A stretch of DNA of 64,000 nt. It comes from Alphaproteobacteria bacterium (lineage in GTDB: Bacteria; Pseudomonadota; Alphaproteobacteria; SP197). This document shows positions 41,162 to 51,941 of the stretch, piece by piece. The DNA is taken from NCBI GenBank assembly GCA_016869675.1, contig VGDP01000006.1, positions 51,129 through 115,128 of the forward strand, in the 5' to 3' direction. Under the pieces are notes generated by a model. The model had not been told where the DNA came from. It did not search any database and saw only the letters and a program-made list of their open reading frames with translations. The first letter of the stretch is position 1. Every line of letters begins with the position of its first letter. Made by a program: the position numbers and the translations under genes.

Positions 41162-42274
41162 TTAGTAGGAGATAATCATGCCCATCATCGCCGCGGTGGC
41201 ATTGTAATCAGCACCATTACCGCCGGCGCTGTTGTTGTTGAAGTTGTTATTCGACAAAGCGGCCCCTAACGTGACACCCCCGCCCAAGGCGTAGCCAACG
41301 CCCAGCGTCAAGACTGAGTTTTCATCGTCTTCAACGTTGAATGCAGTGCTGACCGCAACCTCGGAGTACCCGAGGCCGACCGACCAGGCACTCACGCCGT
41401 AGGTGACGCCGACGTCCCACACGTCGAAGTTTTTCGAATGATCGTCTGTGTCATGTGCGCTGTAAGTGCCGCCGACCTTCCAGTTGCCATAGCCGAGGCT
41501 GAGGCCCGTATGCCAAGCGTTGGGATCCTGCTGGGAGTTGTTCACCCCTTCCGTTTCTGTTCTGCTCTGAATATAGCCGAGGGATGCGCCGACCGAAATG
41601 CCCGCAATCTCACCCGAGTAGGCGACCGCGACCGAACCAATGTCCTGCAGGCCGGCGTTGGTGTTGTCTGCATTCAATCCAGGGGAACGCGTGTCCTGCG
41701 AACCGTCGGGGGCGTAGGAGATACCGAACGAGAACCCGTTGAAGGCCGGCGAGTTGTAGTAGAGCTTGCTCGCGTCGCCGAATTCATTCAAGGCATTGTA
41801 GTTCGAGTCGCTGGCCCAAGCGTTGTTAGTCTGGTCGCCGGCGTTAAAGAACGAGAACCACGGGCTCGTCGCGCTGAACACGCCGGCGTACGGCGCGGAC
41901 ACAGCCATGTTGGCGGCGACGTTGTCTTCGTCGCCGACGCGCAGCTGGCCCCACGAACCGCTGATGTAGGCCCAGGTCTCGTCAACTTGGTCGCCGGCCT
42001 GTTCCTGGCCCTCGAGCTCGATTCTCACACCGACAGTCAGGCCGTTGTCGAGCGTGGTCTCACCTTTGAAGTGAACCTCGACATCCTGCAGAAGCCCGTG
42101 TTCTTGGTTGTTGGCCCCGCCATCGCCGGAGCGGTCGCTTTCAGAAAAGTTCCCGCCGTAAGCCGTCGCATAATAGCCGCCTATTGATAGCGCCACGGGG
42201 TCGGCGGCCTGCGCCTCGCCCACAACGAAACCGGCGGCAACCAGGGCTGTGGTACCCAACAGCACTTTCTTCAT
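41162..42274 (-). CDS. Outer-membrane porin
   Basis: 370 aa. The signal peptide (MKKVLLGTTALVAAGFVVGEAQA) is followed by a mature beta-barrel starting ADPVALSIGGYYATAYGG. Alternating hydrophobic strands, Asn/Gly/Asp-rich loops and GLTVGVRIELEGQ and SWGQLRVGDEDNVAANM match gram-negative porins of Alphaproteobacteria. It ends in Tyr rather than the usual Phe. The ATG at 42274 follows GAGGAGGGAACGCAACC. Base composition is visibly less GC-rich than its neighbours, as expected for an abundant protein. It is a monocistronic unit with its own terminator array. Confidence 0.92.
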   Translation of the reverse strand: MKKVLLGTTALVAAGFVVGEAQAADPVALSIGGYYATAYGGNFSESDRSGDGGANNQEHGLLQDVEVHFKGETTLDNGLTVGVRIELEGQEQAGDQVDETWAYISGSWGQLRVGDEDNVAANMAVSAPYAGVFSATSPWFSFFNAGDQTNNAWASDSNYNALNEFGDASKLYYNSPAFNGFSFGISYAPDGSQDTRSPGLNADNTNAGLQDIGSVAVAYSGEIAGISVGASLGYIQSRTETEGVNNSQQDPNAWHTGLSLGYGNWKVGGTYSAHDTDDHSKNFDVWDVGVTYGVSAWSVGLGYSEVAVSTAFNVEDDENSVLTLGVGYALGGGVTLGAALSNNNFNNNSAGGNGADYNATAAMMGMIISY

Positions 42275-42634
42275 GGTTGCGTTCCCTCCTCAGGACTAAA
42301 CAGCTGTATCCTACCGATCAAGAGTTCCGACCAGACCGACTGCCGATCCATGCGGCCCCCGCCAACGAACGGATATCGTCCAAACGACGGTCAACGCCCG
42401 CGACGGGCGGCAAGCACTCCGGTCCGGGCCGAGATTATAGACAGGGGCGGGAGGGTCAAGGCAAAAGCCCCAAGGACCCGTGACATTCCAACCATTATGT
42501 TGCACAAATGCATCACTCGAGCCGATGGCCGCCGCGCCCGTGACGAACGGCACGTTGTCGTCTATTCTGCGGCCGTCGGTGCCCTGGCGGCCGCGCCGCC
42601 GCACCCCTGACGGCCCCACCCGGAGTTTCCTGGC
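42275..42634. other. 360-base divergent intergenic region
   Basis: This gap separates the porin and lipoprotein genes, which diverge from it, so promoters for both should lie here. I see no convincing coding region, RNA gene or sure -35/-10 pair. Moderately AT-rich stretches near 42436-42520 are the likeliest place for the porin promoter. Confidence 0.4.
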
Positions 42635-43171
42635 ATGAAGCTTGGCCGCCTTTCGTTCATCGCCGTGCTGGGCGTGGCCCTGTTCGGGGCCGCGTGCCAG
42701 TACGCGGATCCCGATAGCAAGTACCCGAGCCGGACCAAGGGCCGGGTCACCTATACCGGGCCGGGCGCGCCCGACCGTGAGACCGTCTTCGGGCCTGGCG
42801 GGCTCAGCCTGTTCGGCAACGACGAGCCGACCGACCAGGGCGCCGGCCTCGGCGTCAATTTCTATCTGTGGCGCGCGTCGCTGGACACCATCTCGTTCAT
42901 GCCGCTGGTCTCGGCGGACCCCTTCGGCGGCGTCATCATTACGGATTGGTATACCGGCAATTCGGCGGCCAACGAGCGCTACAAGGTGACCGTCTACATT
43001 CTTAGCCGGGCGCTCCGGGCCGATGGGTTGCGCGTCGCCGTGTTCCTTCAGCGCCAGGATGGTTTCGGCTCGTGGATCGACACGCCGGTCGAGGCGGCCA
43101 CGGCGACCGCGCTGGAGAACACCATCTTGACCCGCGCCCGCCAGATGCGCATCGCCGCGCTGGCTGAATAG
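42635..43171 (+). CDS. DUF3576 lipoprotein
   Basis: 178 aa, an alphaproteobacterial family of unknown function usually encoded just upstream of leuS, as here. The lipobox is LFGAAC with lipidated Cys21. The domain hallmarks are [53 protein letters not shown] and [14 protein letters not shown]. It is anchored to a periplasmic membrane face. The start follows CCCGGAGTTTCCTGGC. Confidence 0.9.
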   Translation: MKLGRLSFIAVLGVALFGAACQYADPDSKYPSRTKGRVTYTGPGAPDRETVFGPGGLSLFGNDEPTDQGAGLGVNFYLWRASLDTISFMPLVSADPFGGVIITDWYTGNSAANERYKVTVYILSRALRADGLRVAVFLQRQDGFGSWIDTPVEAATATALENTILTRARQMRIAALAE

Positions 43172-43205
43172 CCCGCGGCCCCCCCCCGCCAGTCCGGAGA
43201 CCCGC

Positions 43206-45752
43206 GTGAGCCGCTACGACGCGAGCGAGATCGAGGCCAAATGGCAGGCGATCTGGGAGAATCGCGGCTGCTTCCACGCCGAGGTCGATCGATCGCGCCC
43301 CAAGTATTACGTGCTCGAGATGTTTCCCTACCCCTCGGGCAAGATCCACATGGGGCACGTGCGCAACTACACCCAGGGCGACGTGGTCGCCCGCTACAAG
43401 CGGGCGCGCGGCTTCAACGTGCTGCATCCCATGGGCTGGGACGCCTTCGGCATGCCGGCCGAGAACGCCGCCATCGAGCGCGGTGTCCACCCGGCGCGCT
43501 GGACCTACGACAACATCGCCAACATGCGCCGCCAGCTCCAGCGCATGGGCTTCAGCTACGACTGGCGCCGCGAGATCGCCACGTGCCACCCCGAGTACTA
43601 TCGCCACGAGCAGGCGATGTTCCTGGATTTCCTGGACGCCGGCCTCGTCGACCGGCGCGAGTCCTGGGTGAACTGGGATCCGGTGGACAACACCGTGCTG
43701 GCCAACGAGCAGGTCATCGACGGGCGCGGCTGGCGTTCGGGCGCGACCGTCGAGCGGCGCAAGCTGACCCAGTGGTTCCTGCGCATCACGGCCGTGGCCG
43801 ACGAGCTGCTGGCCGAACTGGAGCGCCTGACGCGCTGGCCGGAACGCGTGCGCCTGATGCAGGAGAACTGGATCGGCCGGTCCGAGGGCGCGCTGGTGCG
43901 CTTCGCGCTGGAGGGTCGCGCCGACCGGCTCGAGGTCTTCACCACGCGCCACGACACGCTGTTCGGCGCCAGCTTCTGCGCGCTGGCCATCGACCACCCG
44001 CTGGTCCAGGAACTGGCGCGTGGCGACACGCGGCTCGCCGCCTTTGTCGAGGACTGCCGGCGCATCGGCACCACCGAAGCGGCAATCGAGACCGCCGAGA
44101 AGCTCGGCTTCGACACGGGTCTGCGCGCGCGGCATCCGTTCGACGGCCGGTCGTTGCCGGTCTACGCCGCGAACTTCGTGCTGATGGAGTACGGCGCCGG
44201 GGCGATCTTCGGCTGCCCGGCGCACGACCAGCGTGACCTGGACTTCGCGCGCAAGTACGGCCTGCCCGTGATCCCGGTCGTGGCGCCCGAGGGCGCGCCC
44301 GCGCCCGCGATCGGCACAGAGGCGCTGACCGGCGACGGCCGGCTGATCAACTCGGATTTCCTGAACGGCCTGACCGTGGCCGAGGCCAAGCGCGCCATGG
44401 CCGAGCGCCTGGAGGCGATCGGCGCCGGCGAGCGCAAGATCACCTATCGCCTGCGGGACTGGGGCGTCTCGCGTCAGCGCTACTGGGGCTGCCCGATCCC
44501 GGTGATCCATTGCGCGGACTGCGGCGTGATGCCGGTGCCGCGCGCCGACCTGCCGGTGCGCCTGCCCGACGACGTGACGTTCGACCAGCCGGGCAACCCG
44601 CTGGACCGCCACCCGACATGGAAGCACGTCGCCTGCCCGCGCTGCGCCAGGTCGGCGCGGCGCGAGACCGACACGTTCGATACCTTCGTCGAATCGTCGT
44701 GGTACTTCGCGCGCTTCTGCGCGGCGCGTTACGACCAGCCGGTGGACCGCGCCGCGGCGGATTACTGGCTGCCCGTGGACCAGTATCTGGGCGGCATCGA
44801 GCACGCGATTCTGCACTTGCTCTACAGCCGGTTCTACACGCGTGCCATGGCGAAGACCGGGCATCTGGGCGCGCTGGCCGAACCGTTCGCCGGGCTGTTC
44901 ACCCAGGGCATGGTGCTGCACGAGACGTACGTGGACGCGGCGGGCGCGCTGCTGTTCCCCGAGCAGGTGGCGCGGCGCGCCGACGGCCAGCTCGTGCACG
45001 CGTCCACGGGCGCGCCGGTGCGCGCGGGCGCGGTCGAGAAGATGAGCAAGTCGAAGCGCAACGTCATCGACCCCGAGGACATCATCAAGGCCCACGGGGC
45101 GGATACCGCGCGCCTGTTCATGCTGTCGGACAGCCCACCCGAGCGCGACCTGGAGTGGACCACCGCCGGGGTCGACGGCGCGCGGCGGTTCCTGCATCGG
45201 CTGTGGCGGCTGGTCGACGAGGCGCCCACCTTCGCCGACGGCGCCGACACGGCCGGCGACGCCGGTGCGCTGGCGCTCCGACGCGCGACGCACCGTGCGA
45301 TCAAGGCGTTCACCGACGATCTGGACGGGTTCCATTTCAACAAGGCGATCGCCCGTCTGCACGAGCTGATGAACGCCATGGCCGAAGTCGACGAGGGCGG
45401 GACCGCGGCGCACGCGGCGTACCGCGAGGCGTTGGAGACGCTCGTGCGTCTGGTCGGACCCATCGCGCCGCACCTGGCCGAGGAGTTGTGGCAACGGCTG
45501 GGGCACGACCGGCTGCTGGCGATGACGCCGTGGCCCGCGGCGGATGCTTCGCTGGTGTTCCAGACCGACGTGACCATCGCGGTGCAGGTGAACGGGCGCC
45601 TGCGCGCGACGTTGACGCTGCCCAAGGGGATGGCGCGCGCCGAGGCCGAGCGCGCCGCGCTGGCCGACGAGGCGGTCAAGCGCGCGATCGCCGACCAGAC
45701 GGTGCGTCGCGTCATCGTGGTGCCCGACCGCATCGTCAACGTGGTGGTCTGA
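43206..45752 (+). CDS. leuS: Leucyl-tRNA synthetase
   Basis: Class Ia aminoacyl-tRNA synthetase charging tRNA-Leu (848 aa, normal length). The ATP motif HIGH is HMGH at 48-51 within [19 protein letters not shown], and KMSKS is at 612-616 in [10 protein letters not shown]. The editing domain is present ([36 protein letters not shown]), and the tRNA-binding C-terminus ends [19 protein letters not shown] start at 43206 after CCGGAGACCC. It is followed at once by lptE. Confidence 0.97.
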   Translation: MSRYDASEIEAKWQAIWENRGCFHAEVDRSRPKYYVLEMFPYPSGKIHMGHVRNYTQGDVVARYKRARGFNVLHPMGWDAFGMPAENAAIERGVHPARWTYDNIANMRRQLQRMGFSYDWRREIATCHPEYYRHEQAMFLDFLDAGLVDRRESWVNWDPVDNTVLANEQVIDGRGWRSGATVERRKLTQWFLRITAVADELLAELERLTRWPERVRLMQENWIGRSEGALVRFALEGRADRLEVFTTRHDTLFGASFCALAIDHPLVQELARGDTRLAAFVEDCRRIGTTEAAIETAEKLGFDTGLRARHPFDGRSLPVYAANFVLMEYGAGAIFGCPAHDQRDLDFARKYGLPVIPVVAPEGAPAPAIGTEALTGDGRLINSDFLNGLTVAEAKRAMAERLEAIGAGERKITYRLRDWGVSRQRYWGCPIPVIHCADCGVMPVPRADLPVRLPDDVTFDQPGNPLDRHPTWKHVACPRCARSARRETDTFDTFVESSWYFARFCAARYDQPVDRAAADYWLPVDQYLGGIEHAILHLLYSRFYTRAMAKTGHLGALAEPFAGLFTQGMVLHETYVDAAGALLFPEQVARRADGQLVHASTGAPVRAGAVEKMSKSKRNVIDPEDIIKAHGADTARLFMLSDSPPERDLEWTTAGVDGARRFLHRLWRLVDEAPTFADGADTAGDAGALALRRATHRAIKAFTDDLDGFHFNKAIARLHELMNAMAEVDEGGTAAHAAYREALETLVRLVGPIAPHLAEELWQRLGHDRLLAMTPWPAADASLVFQTDVTIAVQVNGRLRATLTLPKGMARAEAERAALADEAVKRAIADQTVRRVIVVPDRIVNVVV

Positions 45753-45757
45753 AGATC

Positions 45758-46273
45758 ATGGACGCGGCGCGGCGGGCGGTCGTTCTTGGCCTCGGCGCCG
45801 CGCTCGCCGGCGGTTGCGGCTTCGAGCCGTTCTACGGGACGGACGCCGGCGCGGTGCCGTCGGGGCTGCGGATTCAGGTTTCACCAGTGGCCGCCAAGCC
45901 GATCGACGGTCGGATCGGTCAGATCCTGCGCAACGAACTTCTGCGCCTGTTCGACCCGAGGGGCGTCACGGACCAGCCGGTCTACCGCCTGAACATCCAG
46001 TTGACGAGCAGCAGCGTGCCGCTGGCGACGTCGTCGGACGACACGATCACCCGCTACAACGTGATCCTGGATGCTTCGGTGCATCTGGTTGGCATCGCTG
46101 ACGAGGTTGAAATCTACCGCACGACCGCGCGCTCGGTCGGCAGCTACGACGTGCAGCAGTCGGACTACGGTTCGCTGGTCGCCGAGCGCGCGACCCAGGA
46201 GGACGCGGCCCGCGACTTAGGCCGGCGCATCGCGACCATGATCGCGACGGTGCTGGCGCAGAGCGGGGCGTGA
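45758..46273 (+). CDS. lptE: LPS-assembly lipoprotein LptE
   Basis: 171 aa. Lipobox LAGGC with Cys20; then GFEPFYG, the alphaproteobacterial LptE opening. It partners the outer-membrane channel LptD to insert lipopolysaccharide. The conserved middle is IGQILRNELLRLF and YRLNIQLTSSS, and the tail is QEDAARDLGRRIATMIATVLA. The position between leuS and holA is the standard one. ATG 45758 was chosen because it directly precedes the signal peptide, five bases after leuS. Confidence 0.92.
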   Translation: MDAARRAVVLGLGAALAGGCGFEPFYGTDAGAVPSGLRIQVSPVAAKPIDGRIGQILRNELLRLFDPRGVTDQPVYRLNIQLTSSSVPLATSSDDTITRYNVILDASVHLVGIADEVEIYRTTARSVGSYDVQQSDYGSLVAERATQEDAARDLGRRIATMIATVLAQSGA

Positions 46274-46283
46274 GGCGGCGGTC

Positions 46284-47309
46284 GTGAAGATCGCGCCGCG
46301 CGATGCCGACCGCTTCGTGCGCCGTCCACCCGAGAGTTTACGCTTGGCCGTGGTCTATGGCCCCGATCGCGGCCTGGTGCGTGAGCGGGCCGAGGCCTTG
46401 GCGCGCGCCGTGGTGCCGGACGCCGCCGATCCGTTCCGTATCGCCGAGCTGGCCCGTGAGCGCGTGACACGCGACCCCGCGTTGCTGGCCGATGAAGCGG
46501 CGGCGATCGCGTTCGGCGGTGGCCGGCGCGTGGTGCATGTCCGCGATGCCGACGATGGCGTCGCGACGGCGGCCGGTCTGGTGTTGGAGCGGCAGGCGGT
46601 GGACGCGCTCGTGATCGTCGAGGCGGCTGAACTCTCGGCGCGCTCGCCGTTGCGCGCGCTGGCGGAGAAGGCGCCGGCGGCGGCGGCGATCGCGTGCTAC
46701 CACGACGAGGGTGCCGTTCTCGCGCGGACGATCGATGAGGCCCTGGCGGCCCACGGGCTGAGCGCCGATAGGGAGGCGCGCGCCGAGTTGGCGTTGGCGC
46801 TGGGCGGTGATCGGTTGGCCAGCCGTGCCGAGATCGCCAAGCTCGCGGCCTATATGGGCGCGCGCACCGCCGTGACGCGCGCCGATGTGGAAGCGGCGGT
46901 CGGCGACGCGGCCGAGGCATCGCTTGACGATGTGGCGTTCGCCGTCGGCGCTGGCGATGCGGTTCATCTCGATCGTTCGCTCGGGCGCGCCTTCGCGCAG
47001 GGCGAGAACGAGGTCGCCGTGCTGCGGTCCGTGCTGCGTCACATCGCGCTGCTGCAGAGCGTGGTGATCCGCGCGGAGGCGGGCGGATCGCGCGAGGACG
47101 TGCTGGGCGCCGTGCGGCCGCCGCTGCATTTCCGGGTTCGCGACGCGGCGGTTCGGTCCCTGCCGAAGTGGTCGGTGGCGCGGCTGGAGACGGCGTTGCG
47201 CGCGCTGCTGGAGGCCGAGATCGCGGTGAAGACCACCGGCAACCCGCAGCGCGTGATCGTCAGGAAGGCGTTGCTGGATTTGGTGCTGCTGGCGTCGGCC
47301 CGGACGTGA
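46284..47309 (+). CDS. holA: DNA polymerase III subunit delta
   Basis: The delta subunit opens the beta sliding clamp in the clamp loader (341 aa). Family features: LRLAVVYGPDRGLVRERAEALAR (N-terminal AAA-like domain without a functional Walker A, as usual), FGGGRRVVHVRDADD, RAEIAKLAAYMGART and the C-terminal LRSVLRHIALLQSVV. The GTG start at 46284 lies ten bases after lptE. Confidence 0.93.
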   Translation: MKIAPRDADRFVRRPPESLRLAVVYGPDRGLVRERAEALARAVVPDAADPFRIAELARERVTRDPALLADEAAAIAFGGGRRVVHVRDADDGVATAAGLVLERQAVDALVIVEAAELSARSPLRALAEKAPAAAAIACYHDEGAVLARTIDEALAAHGLSADREARAELALALGGDRLASRAEIAKLAAYMGARTAVTRADVEAAVGDAAEASLDDVAFAVGAGDAVHLDRSLGRAFAQGENEVAVLRSVLRHIALLQSVVIRAEAGGSREDVLGAVRPPLHFRVRDAAVRSLPKWSVARLETALRALLEAEIAVKTTGNPQRVIVRKALLDLVLLASART

Positions 47310-47324
47310 ACGTCGGTTCGGGGA

Positions 47325-47576
47325 TCAGGGGTTGGTCAGCGGCATCGCGCCGACCGGGACGATGAAGCCGAAAGCCACGAGGATCATGGCGACGCCGAGT
47401 AGGCTTGTCGCCTACGCGATGACGCGGCGTGGGCAGCGCGCCCAGCCGTTGTGGCGCAGGTGCCGGCGAATGCGCCCGTGCAGGCGCACGATGAAACCGC
47501 CGAGGACGACCAATCCGGCGAGGATGTAGGGAGCTTCGACGAAGAGGTCGAGCAGCCACGCGAGAAGGGGTGCCAT
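47325..47576 (-). pseudogene. Two-helix small membrane protein frame with an internal TAG
   Basis: From the ATG at 47576 an 84-codon frame encodes a helix (YILAGLVVLGGFIVRLHG), a basic loop (RIRRHLRHNGWARCPRR), a TAG at codon 55 (47412-47414), and a second helix (LLGVAMILVAFGFIVPVGAM) before a TGA at 47325. The pattern of two hydrophobic helices around a basic turn is hard to get by chance and suggests a small two-helix protein broken by a nonsense codon, or a 54-aa single-helix product. No ribosome site is evident. The rest of 47310-47735 contains nothing else supportable. Confidence 0.4.
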
Positions 47577-47735
47577 TTTGGCCGCAGGGCGTTCGGTTCG
47601 ATCGGACTGACAGGGTCTGGGACGGCGACCTTAGAACGTCCAGGGTGACGATTTTTTTGCTTCGGCGCACCGTCCAAACGGGTCATGTCCGCCATGCGAG
47701 GCGCGCACGGCGCGCGCGGATGCCTTTAGGGCGGC

Positions 47736-48662
47736 CTAGAGGCTGCGGACGCGGGGCCCGCTGTCACCCTTGAGCCGACGGACGACGTCGTAGAGCTGAT
47801 CGAGTGTCTTGTACTTGATGGTCAAGGCACCGCCATGCTTGGGCGCGTGGCGAACCGCGACGTCGAGACCGATCGCCTCGGCGAGATCGTGTTCGAGCGC
47901 CTTGACGTTGGCGTCGGCGCGCTGGGTGCGCGGCCGGGGCGGGCCCTTCTTGGCCAGGCGCTCGGTCTGGCGCACGTTGAGCCCGCGCGCGATGATGACG
48001 CGCGCCAACGCGACCGGGTCGTTGGTGCCGATCAGGGCGCGGGCATGGCCGGCGCTGAGTTTGCCGGCGTCGAGCCAGGCTTTCACCTCGCCGGGCAGGG
48101 TCAGCAGGCGAAGCGCGTTGGCGACGTGGCTGCGGCTCTTGCCGACCAGGTCGGCGATGGCGTCCTGGGTATGGCCGAACTCGGCAGCCAGGCGCTGGTA
48201 ACCGGACGCCTCCTCGAGCGGGTTCAGGTCGGCGCGCTGCAGGTTCTCGATCAGGGCTATACCCAGGACCTCGACGTCGCGCAGTTCGCGCACCAGCACG
48301 GGCACTTCATGGAGGCGGGCGCGTTGCGCCGCGCGCCAGCGCCGCTCGCCGGCGACGATCTCGTAGCGGCCGTGGGCCTTCGGATCGGGCCGCACCAGGA
48401 TGGGCTGCAGGACGCCCTGGGCGGCGATGGATTGGGCAAGGTCCGCGAGGTCTTCCTCGGCGAACAGACGGCGCGGCTGCAATGGACTGGGGCCCAGGAG
48501 TTCGATGGGCACGGTCCGTGCGCCGCCCGTCGCCGGGCCCGCTGCCGGCGCGTCGCCCAGCAGGGCCGAAAGGCCCTTGGCTAGACCGCGCCGACGCGCC
48601 GGATCGGCACCGTGACTTTCGGGTTCGCCGGGTTCGCGGTTGGGTTCAGGCAGCAAGGGCAC
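47736..48662 (-). CDS. parB: Chromosome partitioning protein ParB
   Basis: 308 aa CTP-dependent centromere-binding protein. The nuclease-like CTP domain has LLGPSPLQPRR and VAGERRWRAAQRARLHEVPVLV, preceded by GVLQPILVRP. The helix-turn-helix that reads parS is GHTQDAIADLVGKSRSHVAN. The N-terminus RGLAKGLSALLGD is the usual ParA-stimulating peptide, and the C-terminal dimer domain is LTIKYKTLDQLYDVVRRLK. It overlaps parA by 17 bases. Confidence 0.97.
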   Translation of the reverse strand: MPLLPEPNREPGEPESHGADPARRRGLAKGLSALLGDAPAAGPATGGARTVPIELLGPSPLQPRRLFAEEDLADLAQSIAAQGVLQPILVRPDPKAHGRYEIVAGERRWRAAQRARLHEVPVLVRELRDVEVLGIALIENLQRADLNPLEEASGYQRLAAEFGHTQDAIADLVGKSRSHVANALRLLTLPGEVKAWLDAGKLSAGHARALIGTNDPVALARVIIARGLNVRQTERLAKKGPPRPRTQRADANVKALEHDLAEAIGLDVAVRHAPKHGGALTIKYKTLDQLYDVVRRLKGDSGPRVRSL

Positions 48663-49452
48663 GCTCCCGCTTCAGGACTTCGCTCGCCAAGTGCATGTAC
48701 GCCATGGCACCGGCGCTACGCGTGTCGTACAGCAGCACCGGCTTGCCGTGGGACGGGGCTTCGGAGATGCGTACGTTGCGCGGGATAACGGTCTGATAGA
48801 CCTTGTCTCCCATGTACTCGCGCACATCGGCGACGACCTGCTGGGCGAGGTTGTTGCGCCCGTCGTACATGGTCAGCACGATGCCTTGCAGTTCGAGCGC
48901 CGGGTTGAAACCGCGTCGGACACGCTCGACCGTGTTGAGCAGGAGCGACAGGCCTTCGAGCGCGAAGAACTCGCACTGCAACGGCACCAGGACCGCGTTG
49001 GCCGCGACCAGGGCGTTGACGGTCAGCAGCCCGAGCGACGGCGGGCAGTCGATGAGCACGTAATCATACGCGCACGTATCCGTGCGGATCGCGTCGATCA
49101 GGCGAAACTCGCGACGGCTCGCGGCCACCAGCTCCAGTTCGGCGCCGACTAGATCGATGGTCGCCGGCGCAATGGCGAAGCGCGGCACCAGCGTGGGCTT
49201 CACCGCCTCGGCAAGGCGCGCCTCGCCCACCACCACGGCGTAGGATCCTGGGACTCGCGCGCCCTTGGCGAGGCCGACACCGGTGGAGGCGTTGCCCTGG
49301 GGGTCGAGGTCGATCAGCAGGACCGTCTTGCCCACGGCCGCGAGCGCCGTGGCCAGGTTGATCGCGGTGGTCGTCTTACCGACGCCGCCCTTTTGGTTGG
49401 CGATGGCGAGGACGCGCGGTAGTGCCGTCAGAGGCAGCGTTTCGGGCGACAT
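48646..49452 (-). CDS. parA: Chromosome partitioning ATPase ParA
   Basis: 268 aa Walker-type cytoskeletal ATPase. The deviant Walker A is QKGGVGKTT (K21-T28), Walker A' is VLLIDLDPQGNAST, and Walker B is YVLIDCPPSLGLLT. It works with ParB and parS to segregate the origin. The ATG at 49452 lies inside the 3' end of rsmG, a 77-base overlap; no later start would keep the Walker A strand. Confidence 0.97.
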   Translation of the reverse strand: MSPETLPLTALPRVLAIANQKGGVGKTTTAINLATALAAVGKTVLLIDLDPQGNASTGVGLAKGARVPGSYAVVVGEARLAEAVKPTLVPRFAIAPATIDLVGAELELVAASRREFRLIDAIRTDTCAYDYVLIDCPPSLGLLTVNALVAANAVLVPLQCEFFALEGLSLLLNTVERVRRGFNPALELQGIVLTMYDGRNNLAQQVVADVREYMGDKVYQTVIPRNVRISEAPSHGKPVLLYDTRSAGAMAYMHLASEVLKRERALAA

Positions 49453-50068
49453 GGCTCAGGCCCTCGATGACCAGGATGCGGCCGTGTTTGTCGGTAATGC
49501 TTGGAACCACGTCCACAGTCATCTTCCACATTTTGTAGGCGTTCGTCAATTCCGCCTCATATCTTGCGCCCTTGAGGAGGATGCAGCGTGTGCCCGCGTG
49601 GCCGAACGGGCGCGCGAACTCGAGCAGACCGGGCAAGGGTGCCAGCGCGCGCGCGGTCACGGTGTCCGCCTGCGGGCCGCGCAGATCCTCGATGCGCTCG
49701 TTGCGCACGATGACCCCGGCGCCGGTGACGCCCGCGGCCTCGGCGAGGAACGACGCCTTGCGCGCGTCGGCCTCGATCAGTTCGACACCGCGCGCACCGA
49801 GGATCGCCAGCACAAGCCCCGGCAAGCCGGCGCCGCTGCCCAGATCGACCAGGCGCGAGGATTGGGGTCGGATCAACGGCATCACCTGAGCCGAGTCGAG
49901 CACGTGGCGCCGCCACACATCGGGCAGCGTGCTGGCGCCCACCAGGTTGACGCGGGGCTGCCAGTCGAGCAGCCGGTCGACGTAGATCTCGAGTCGCTCG
50001 ACTGTTTCACGTGAAACATCGGCGAGTTCGCGGAGCGCGGCGACCACGTCGGCCGGCGCGCGGGTCAT
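49376..50068 (-). CDS. rsmG: 16S rRNA (guanine527-N7)-methyltransferase
   Basis: SAM-dependent enzyme that methylates G527 of 16S rRNA (230 aa; E. coli 207). [26 protein letters not shown] begins the family domain at residue 18. SAM motif [17 protein letters not shown], then [12 protein letters not shown] and [15 protein letters not shown]. The C-terminal tail (about 25 basic residues) runs on into parA. ATG 50068 overlaps the mnmG stop (ATGA). A parS site is embedded in the VSRETV codons. Confidence 0.95.
   Translation of the reverse strand: MTRAPADVVAALRELADVSRETVERLEIYVDRLLDWQPRVNLVGASTLPDVWRRHVLDSAQVMPLIRPQSSRLVDLGSGAGLPGLVLAILGARGVELIEADARKASFLAEAAGVTGAGVIVRNERIEDLRGPQADTVTARALAPLPGLLEFARPFGHAGTRCILLKGARYEAELTNAYKMWKMTVDVVPSITDKHGRILVIEGLSHVARNAASDGTTARPRHRQPKGRRR
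50003..50018. other. parS: parS centromere site inside rsmG
   Basis: TGTTTCACGTGAAACA, a perfect 16-base match to the bacterial parS consensus, bound by ParB. It lies within the rsmG coding sequence and supplies codons for the conserved VSRET residues, a position seen in many bacteria. It marks the origin-proximal region. Confidence 0.97.
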
Positions 50069-51912
50069 GGCGCCGAAGCTCCAAGGCGCCGGACATGACC
50101 GACCAGGGCCGCCAGCGCCGCCGGCGTCACGCCAGGAATCCGGGCTGCGGCACCAAGCGTGGCAGGACGGGCTCGGTCCAACTTTTCGCGGACTTCCGCC
50201 GAAAGCGCGGGCAACGCGGCGAAGTTTAGCCCGTCCGGCAGCGCCAGCGCCTCGTCCCGCCGGTAGGCACGGATATCCGCCTCCATGCGCTCGAGATAGC
50301 CGCTGTAGCGCGCGTCGGTGACGATCTGATCGGCCAGGGCGCTCGGGACGGCGCCTAACTCCGGCCACGCCCGGACGACGTCGGCCCAGGAGACGTCGCT
50401 GCGCGCGAGGAGGTCGAACACGCTGCGTCGGGCGCCGTCGAGATTGACGGCGAAGCCGGCGCGCCGGGCCTCGCTGGGCGTGAGACCCAGCCGGCGCACG
50501 GATTCCCGCGCATCCGACAAAGCCGCGACCTTGCGGTTGAAAACGGCGGTCCGTTCGGCGCCCACGCAGCCAACGCGCAGCCCGATGGGGGTCAGACGCT
50601 GGTCGGCGTTGGCGGCGCGCAGCACCAGGCGATACTCGGCGCGTGAGGTGAACATGCGATAGGGCTCGTCGGCCCCACGCGTGACCAGGTCGTCGACCAG
50701 GACGCCCATGTAGCCGTCGGCCCGGTCCAGGACCAAGCCGGCGCCGGCCGCGTTCAGCCCGGCGATCAGGCCTTGGGCGGCCGCTTCCTCGTAGCCCGTG
50801 GTGCCGTTGATCTGGCCGGCCAGGAACAGGCCGGAGACACGCCGGGTTTCCAGAGTAGGGCGCAGTTCGCGCGGATCGACGAAATCGTACTCGATGGCGT
50901 AGCCCGGACGCTTGATCGTCGCGCGTTCCAGGCCGGGAATCGTGCGCACCATGGCCACCTGAAGGTCGCGTGCCAGACTGGTCGAGATGCCGTTGGGGTA
51001 GATGGTGTCGTCGTCGAGCCCTTCGGGCTCCAGGAAAATCTGATGGGACGCGCGCTCGGCGAAGCGCACCACCTTGTCCTCGATCGACGGGCAGTAGCGT
51101 GGACCGCGGCCTGAAAGGTGCCCGCCGTAAACGGCCGTCCGACCGAGATTGGCGCGGATCACCCGGTGGGTCGCCTCGGTGGTTCGGGTAACGTGGCACG
51201 GCACCTGGGCGACACGGATCTGCGTCGTGAGGAACGAGAAGGGCTCGGGCGGGTCGTCCCCGGGCTGGGTTTCCAGGGTATCCCACGCGATGCCGTCGCG
51301 CGCCAGGCGCGGCGGGGTGCCGGTCTTCAGCCGGCCCACAGCGAATCCAAGGCGTCGGATGGTGATCGAAAGCGCCTCCGACGGCCGCTCGCCCATGCGC
51401 CCCGCCACCGTCCGTTCGGCACCCATATGGATAACGCCGCCCAGGAATGTGCCCGTGGTCAGGACGACACTGGCACACGCCAGTCGTTCTCCCGCCTCGG
51501 TAACGATGCCGGCCACCCGGCCCGAGCGGTCGAGGTCGAGGTCGGCGCAGGCGCCAGCAGCGATAGTCAAGTTCGCGATGTCGGCCAGCAGATCCTGCAT
51601 CGCCCGCGCGTAGAGGCGGCGGTCCGCCTGGGCGCGCGGACCCTGGACCGCGGGGCCCTTGGAGCGGTTGAGCACGCGGAACTGGATACCCGAACGGTCG
51701 ATGGCGCGCGCCATGAGGCCGTCGAGCGCGTCGATCTCGCGCACCAGATGACCCTTGGCGAGGCCGCCGATGGCGGGGTTGCACGACATGGCGCCGATGG
51801 TCGCGGGGTCGTGGGTCAACAGAAGCGTCCGGGCGCCGAGACGCGCGGCCGCCGCAGCCGCCTCGCAGCCGGCGTGGCCGCCGCCGATGACGATGACATC
51901 CCACCGCGTCAT
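50065..51912 (-). CDS. mnmG: tRNA uridine-5-carboxymethylaminomethyl modification enzyme MnmG
   Basis: FAD-dependent subunit of the MnmEG complex that modifies U34 of tRNAs (615 aa, normal). FAD motif [21 protein letters not shown]; further hallmarks [50 protein letters not shown] and [21 protein letters not shown]. It is encoded downstream of mnmE, separated by a parS site, and upstream of rsmG. Confidence 0.98.
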   Translation of the reverse strand: MTRWDVIVIGGGHAGCEAAAAAARLGARTLLLTHDPATIGAMSCNPAIGGLAKGHLVREIDALDGLMARAIDRSGIQFRVLNRSKGPAVQGPRAQADRRLYARAMQDLLADIANLTIAAGACADLDLDRSGRVAGIVTEAGERLACASVVLTTGTFLGGVIHMGAERTVAGRMGERPSEALSITIRRLGFAVGRLKTGTPPRLARDGIAWDTLETQPGDDPPEPFSFLTTQIRVAQVPCHVTRTTEATHRVIRANLGRTAVYGGHLSGRGPRYCPSIEDKVVRFAERASHQIFLEPEGLDDDTIYPNGISTSLARDLQVAMVRTIPGLERATIKRPGYAIEYDFVDPRELRPTLETRRVSGLFLAGQINGTTGYEEAAAQGLIAGLNAAGAGLVLDRADGYMGVLVDDLVTRGADEPYRMFTSRAEYRLVLRAANADQRLTPIGLRVGCVGAERTAVFNRKVAALSDARESVRRLGLTPSEARRAGFAVNLDGARRSVFDLLARSDVSWADVVRAWPELGAVPSALADQIVTDARYSGYLERMEADIRAYRRDEALALPDGLNFAALPALSAEVREKLDRARPATLGAAARIPGVTPAALAALVGHVRRLGASAP

Positions 51913-51941
51913 GACCGGTCTTCTACCATCGCGCAGCCCGA

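Noticed and set aside
42311..42619. 102-codon - strand frame upstream of the porin
   Set aside because: No motif, no ribosome site, and it lies in the divergent promoter region.
47260..47670. 136-codon - strand frame in the holA-parB gap
   Set aside because: Arg/Pro/His-rich sequence without motifs; the overlapping two-helix frame is the better explanation.
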